Positions 14,072 through 17,083 of a stretch of DNA of 17,083 nt are shown one piece after another (position 1 is the stretch's first letter; every line of letters starts with the position of its first letter). The notes below the pieces were generated by a model. The model saw only the letters and a list, made by a program, of their open reading frames with translations. It was not told where the DNA came from and searched no databases. The stretch is taken from positions 27,869-44,951 of the forward strand of contig CABJBO010000016.1 of the NCBI GenBank assembly GCA_902363875.1, given 5' to 3'. The DNA is from Coriobacteriaceae bacterium. GTDB lineage: Bacteria > Actinomycetota > Coriobacteriia > Coriobacteriales > Coriobacteriaceae. The position numbers were made by a program, and so were the translations under genes.

Positions 14072-15352
14072 ATGATTCGAGCTGCCCTGACGGTCGAAGA
14101 AGCTCTGGAGGGCATGAAGGCCCTGGAGCCCAAGATTAAAAACTATGCGCGTCTGGTTGTCCGCAAGGGCGTAAACGTCAAGCCCGGCCAGGAGGTTGTC
14201 GTTCAGTCTCCGGTCGAGTGCGCGCCTTTTGCCCGCGTGGTGGTCGCGGAGGCTTATGACGCCGGCGCTGGCCACGTGACGGTCATTTGGGCCGATGATG
14301 CCGTGACGAGGCTCACGTACGAGCATGTCGATAAAAGCTATTTTGAGCAGACGCCCGAGTGGAAGCGCCTGCAGCTGGATTCCCTGGCCCAAGATGGCGC
14401 CTGCTTTATCTTTATCGAGGGCGCGGACCCTGCAGCTCTCAAGGGTATCGATCCCGCCAAGCCCGCCGCGGCTTCCAAGGCAAGGAACACGCAGTGCAAG
14501 GTCTTCCGCCGTGGACTGGACTACAACATCAACCCGTGGTGCATCGCCGGCGCTCCGGTCGTGGCTTGGGCGCACGAGGTGTTCCCGGGAGACACCGATG
14601 AGGTTGCAATCTATAAGCTGTGGAATGCGATTCTGCACACCGCTCGTGCCGATGGCCAGGACCCGGAGAGCGACTGGGAGCTTCATGACGCGGCGTTCGA
14701 AAAGAACCTGCGTTTCCTGAACGACAATCGTTTTGACCGCCTGCATTACATCGCGGAAAATGGAACCGATCTGACGATTGGCATGACGAAGGGTCACGAG
14801 TGGGCCGGCGGCAAGGGCAAGACGCCCGATGGCCACCCCTTCTTCCCCAACATCCCCACCGAGGAGGTTTTTACCTCGCCTGATCGCATGCGCGCTGACG
14901 GAATCGTCTACTCGGCCATGCCGCTCATCCACCACGGTAACAAGGTCGACGATTTTTGGATTAAGTTCGAGGGCGGCCGTGTGGTGGACTACGACGCCCG
15001 CGTGGGCAAGGCGACGCTTGCGAGCATCATTGACACCGACGAAGGTGCCGCTCGTTTGGGTGAGGTCGCGCTCATCTCCAAGAACACGCCGATCCGCGAA
15101 AGTGGCGTTCTGTTCTACGATACGCTCTATGACGAGAACGCCAGCTGCCACCTTGCGCTGGGTGTCGGCTTCCCCGAGTGCATCGAGGGCGGGTATGACA
15201 TGTCCAAGGAGGAGCTCCTGGAGCATGGCGTTAACGTCTCGAGCACGCATGTCGACTTTATGATCGGCACGGACGACATCGATATTACGGGCATTACGCC
15301 TGATGGACGTGAAGTTGTGATTTTCCAGAACGGCCAATGGAGTTGGGAATAG
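14072..15352 (+). CDS. M29-family metallo-aminopeptidase
   Basis: A 426-residue cytosolic aminopeptidase of the thermophilic-aminopeptidase family (AmpS/PepS/AmpT), which trims N-terminal residues of peptides using a two-metal centre. All expected ligand positions are visible: the Glu pair in NIPTEEVFTSP (264-265), Glu331 in RLGEVAL, His360 in NASCHLALG, and His393 and Asp395 in STHVDFMIG. The N-terminal domain contains the usual ARLVVRKGVNVKPGQEVVV. The start is ATG 14072, with GGAG six bases upstream; an in-frame ATG at 14060 has no Shine-Dalgarno sequence. It is probably monocistronic: a terminator lies before it, and the tRNA-Lys promoter overlaps its last codons. Confidence 0.94.
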   Translation: MIRAALTVEEALEGMKALEPKIKNYARLVVRKGVNVKPGQEVVVQSPVECAPFARVVVAEAYDAGAGHVTVIWADDAVTRLTYEHVDKSYFEQTPEWKRLQLDSLAQDGACFIFIEGADPAALKGIDPAKPAAASKARNTQCKVFRRGLDYNINPWCIAGAPVVAWAHEVFPGDTDEVAIYKLWNAILHTARADGQDPESDWELHDAAFEKNLRFLNDNRFDRLHYIAENGTDLTIGMTKGHEWAGGKGKTPDGHPFFPNIPTEEVFTSPDRMRADGIVYSAMPLIHHGNKVDDFWIKFEGGRVVDYDARVGKATLASIIDTDEGAARLGEVALISKNTPIRESGVLFYDTLYDENASCHLALGVGFPECIEGGYDMSKEELLEHGVNVSSTHVDFMIGTDDIDITGITPDGREVVIFQNGQWSWE

Positions 15353-15371
15353 TCCCAGACCGTGGTACAAT
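15343..15371 (+). promoter_or_regulatory. tRNA-Lys promoter
   Basis: TTGGGA (15343-15348), a 17-base spacer and TACAAT (15366-15371), nine bases before the tRNA. The -35 box lies in the last codons of the aminopeptidase gene. Confidence 0.65.
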
Positions 15372-15380
15372 GCCACCCGC

Positions 15381-15456
15381 GGGCCGTTAGCTCAGCTGGC
15401 AGAGCAGGGGACTTTTAATCCCAAGGTCCAGGGTTCGAACCCCTGACGGCCCACCA
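15381..15456 (+). tRNA. tRNA-Lys (anticodon TTT)
   Basis: The cloverleaf is visible: acceptor GGGCCGT pairs with ACGGCCC, the D-stem is GCTC/GAGC, the anticodon stem GGGGA/TCCCA encloses CTTTTAA (anticodon TTT), and the T-arm is CAGGG-TTCGAAC-CCCTG. CCA is encoded. It has its own promoter and terminator. Nineteen bases of its 3' end are repeated 177 bases downstream. Confidence 0.97.
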
Positions 15457-15464
15457 TAGAAAAG

Positions 15465-15496
15465 AAAAGCGACTGGCGGATGCCGGCCGCTTTTTT
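15465..15496 (+). terminator. Intrinsic terminator of tRNA-Lys
   Basis: AAAAGCG and CTGGC pair with GCCGG and CGCTTTT (one mismatch, one G-U) around GGAT, followed by six T. It also forms the left part of the tail cassette. Confidence 0.88.
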
Positions 15497-15613
15497 GTTG
15501 CCGGTACACGGGTTCGAACCCGTCGGGGCGCGGAGCTGAGTAAACGCGAGAGCGTTTGCCAGCGCAGCGCGCAAGGCGCGAAAGCGCCGCAGCGGCCGCC
15601 TGCGGAGCAGGCT

Positions 15614-15632
15614 GAACCCCTGACGGCCCACC
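15614..15632 (+). repeat. Exact 19-base copy of the tRNA-Lys 3' end (att-like)
   Basis: GAACCCCTGACGGCCCACC is identical to 15437-15455. The base that would complete CCA is C here. It lies 18 bases before the traX-family start codon. Confidence 0.9.
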
Positions 15633-15650
15633 CAAAGAAAGGAAAACAAA

Positions 15651-16448
15651 ATGAAAACAGATAGATATGGAATTAGCGGCAGCACATTAAAGATAATAGC
15701 AGCCATTTCGATGGTTCTCGATCATGTGAGCAGAATCGTCCTGACCAATGGAATCATGACTCACGCATCGTACAGTCAGATATCAGACGAACAGTGGGCG
15801 ATTCTAAGCCAAGCTTCGGATGTGCTTCATGTTCTTGGCAGAATTGCATTTCCCTTATTTTGCTTTTTGATAGTTGAGGGATTTTTGCATACTCATGACA
15901 TAAAGAAGTACCTGCGAAATATGCTTGTCTTCGCAATCATTACGGAGCCCATATACGATTTCGTTCAAACCGGGCAACTATTTGACCTTCGGCAACAAAA
16001 TGTTATGTGTGAGCTCCTGCTTTCCTTGGTCTTTTTGATTATTCTGGAAAAGATACAAAGTCTTTCAAAATGGAAAAGGTACATCGCAGAAACTGCTCTG
16101 ATTGTTTTGACAGCACTGGCAGCTGAATACACTAAACTGGATGGCGGTGTGTACGGCATTCTGCTTGTGGCTGCATTCTATTTATTCCACGACAGCAAGG
16201 CCAAGATGTTCTTTGCTGCAGTGTGCGCAGTGCTCCTTTCGTCATGCCATATAGTTGGCGGCGGATTCGAGTTTGCTACAGCTAATGTACTTAATCCTGA
16301 TGCTGCTGCCGCGGTCGTTTCGTTGCTGCTTATCAATCTTTATAATGGCAAGCGAGGGCTGAAGCTCAAATATTTCTTCTACATTTTCTATCCGGCACAT
16401 CTTGCTCTGCTTTATGGCGTCTCACTTATTGTTTTGAACTGTCTTTAA
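15651..16448 (+). CDS. TraX-family membrane protein
   Basis: 265 residues with about seven or eight hydrophobic helices. Family landmarks are STLKIIAAISMVLDHVSR near the N terminus (Asp24-His25), LGRIAFPLFCFLIVEGF (62-78) with Glu76, THDIKKYLRN (81-90), ITEPIYDF (97-104) and the C-terminal FYPAHLALLYG (246-256). The founding member, F-plasmid TraX, is required for N-acetylation of pilin; chromosomal relatives are common and mostly uncharacterised, and may be membrane acyltransferases. No other conjugation gene is present, so transfer function is doubtful. AAAGGA stands seven bases before the ATG. The gene is visibly richer in A and T than its neighbours and starts just after the tRNA-Lys att-like repeat, suggesting acquisition. 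Confidence 0.85.
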   Translation: MKTDRYGISGSTLKIIAAISMVLDHVSRIVLTNGIMTHASYSQISDEQWAILSQASDVLHVLGRIAFPLFCFLIVEGFLHTHDIKKYLRNMLVFAIITEPIYDFVQTGQLFDLRQQNVMCELLLSLVFLIILEKIQSLSKWKRYIAETALIVLTALAAEYTKLDGGVYGILLVAAFYLFHDSKAKMFFAAVCAVLLSSCHIVGGGFEFATANVLNPDAAAAVVSLLLINLYNGKRGLKLKYFFYIFYPAHLALLYGVSLIVLNCL

Positions 16449-16752
16449 AAACTCTCAAACAAGTCTCTGAAAGCAGAAACAAATTGACCCTAAGACTGCT
16501 TGTGAATTTCCGGAAGACCTGAGAGGTGCGAGGATAGGCAACGAGGGCTGCAGAAAGATGCTTCTCAGTTCTCTGGCGAATCGCACGTATCTGCATGAGG
16601 ATCACTTCCACACACTCATTAATAACAGTGATAAACACGGCAGATCCTCAAAACATGAGGCTGCGGAGGTCGAACGATGCTTCGAAAGCATGAATGGCAG
16701 CGAGAAAATGAGTTCGGAAGCACCCTCTGGATGCTCCAGCAAAGAACAGAAG

Positions 16753-16780
16753 GCGATCGGCTCCGGCTGGTCGCATTTTT
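16753..16780 (+). terminator. Terminator-like hairpin after traX
   Basis: GCGATCGGCT pairs with GGCTGGTCGC (10 bp with G-U pairs), then A and five T. It lies 304 bases after the traX-family stop and matches the position and surroundings of the tRNA-Lys terminator, although no intact tRNA precedes it. Confidence 0.65.
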
Positions 16781-16806
16781 GTTGCCGGTGCACGGGCTCG
16801 AACCCG
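16781..16806 (+). repeat. Partial tail-module copy without a tRNA
   Basis: Twenty-four of 26 bases match 15497-15522 of the tRNA-Lys tail (GTTGCCGGT, then a T-arm-like CGGG-CTCGAA-CCCG), and both follow a terminator with a T-run. On the minus strand it reads like a tRNA 3' end (T-arm, then CACCGGCA). The hairpins and tRNA 3'-end copy that should follow are absent, so it is a remnant. Confidence 0.7.
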
Positions 16807-17083
16807 AACTTGTCTATATATAAGAACGCTTGGCGAACAAAACCTGCCTTTTACCGACGGGAAACAAATAGGTGATGCTTTTGGAGTAAAGTGGCGCTCC
16901 AGAGATGACCGATGCCTTAACACCTATAAACCAGCTGGTCATCGCCAATATCAGAAGCTCTTGCTTCGAATACGGCCTCAGTGAAGCAACTGAGGGTTCT
17001 ATTCATTTGTGAACAAAATATGGAGTGCTGGATTCCCGTCCCCGGCGCCCCTCCGGTCTGGCAATATATCTCCTTGCCGCGCG

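Larger units (their letters stand above)
15457..15632 (+). mobile_element. tRNA-Lys tail cassette: non-coding hairpin element
   Basis: Same plan as the segment behind tRNA-Gly: terminator, T-arm-like palindrome (CGGGTTCGAACCCG, 15509-15522), hairpin 1 (AAACGC-GAGA-GCGTTT, 15542-15557), hairpin 2 (GGCGC-GAAA-GCGCC, 15575-15588), hairpin 3 (GCCTGC-GGA-GCAGGC, 15598-15612), then an exact 19-base copy of the tRNA 3' end (15614-15632). The sequences of hairpins 2 and 3 differ from those behind tRNA-Gly, yet order and loop type are conserved. No coding capacity is credible: frames through it translate tRNA antisense. An integrative origin is inference. Confidence 0.55.
16449..17083 (+). other. 635-base region without a convincing gene
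   Basis: After the traX-family stop I find no gene I can defend. Open frames (105 residues plus, 91 residues minus) lack clear ribosome sites and look like random or tRNA-antisense translations. Visible structures are ATGCTT-CGA-AAGCAT (16677-16691), CTGGA-TGC-TCCAG (16727-16739), the terminator and tail remnant at 16753-16806, GAAGC/GCTTC (16954-16967) and CCTCAGT-GAAGCA-ACTGAGG (16976-16995, no strong T-run). It is probably decayed or the edge of an island that continues beyond the window. Confidence 0.6.

Noticed and set aside
15387..15706. Minus-strand frames of 82 and 104 residues over tRNA-Lys and its tail
   Set aside because: They translate tRNA antisense (GGPSGVRTLDLG type), a common annotation artefact, not proteins.
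16558..16923. Plus (105 residues) and minus (91 residues) open frames after traX
   Set aside because: No convincing ribosome site, low-complexity composition, and both cross the terminator and T-arm-like remnant.

Overview
The window looks like a chromosomal segment of a GC-rich, Gram-positive member of the Coriobacteriia; a Collinsella-type gut bacterium is my best guess. The reasons are the sortase-anchored surface protein, the codon-biased GC-rich genes, the Tat lipoprotein and the overall family content. This is recognition of families, not a database match.

Layout. 20-3451 (minus): a 1143-residue LPXTG-anchored adhesin with an N-terminal thioester domain and about six Cna-B/SpaA-like domains. 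3749-3823: tRNA-Gly(CCC) with its own promoter and terminator, followed by non-coding, hairpin-rich repeats that end in copies of the tRNA 3' end. 4248-5594: purB. 5736-8368: a membrane-tethered solute-binding protein translationally coupled to a membrane diguanylate cyclase (GGDEF). 8482-9956: a small TSCPD-domain protein coupled to a Tat lipoprotein of unknown function. 10110-12409: an OmpR-type response regulator and its sensor kinase. 12519-13982: purC and a two-helix membrane protein. 14072-15352: an M29 aminopeptidase. 15381-15456: tRNA-Lys(TTT), whose tail repeats the architecture seen after tRNA-Gly. 15651-16448: an AT-richer traX-family membrane protein. 16449-17083: 635 bases with no convincing gene but with a decayed copy of the tRNA-tail module.

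How the genes fit together. purC makes SAICAR and purB splits it (and adenylosuccinate), but the two genes lie about 7 kb apart and are separated by signalling genes, so they are not one operon. The binding protein/cyclase pair has no transporter genes beside it and looks like a ligand-sensing c-di-GMP module. The response regulator and kinase form a standard two-component operon.

The most unusual signal is non-coding. Both tRNA genes are followed by a cassette of about 180-190 bases made of an intrinsic terminator, a T-arm-like sequence (clearly inverted after tRNA-Gly), three short hairpins closed by GNA or GNNA loops (plus one extra GC-rich hairpin in the Gly cassette), and an exact 18- or 19-base copy of that tRNA's own 3' end. 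The two cassettes share architecture but mostly not sequence. This fits very small tRNA-targeting integrative elements, or remnants of larger ones. A partial third copy lies beyond traX, so traX may be island cargo.
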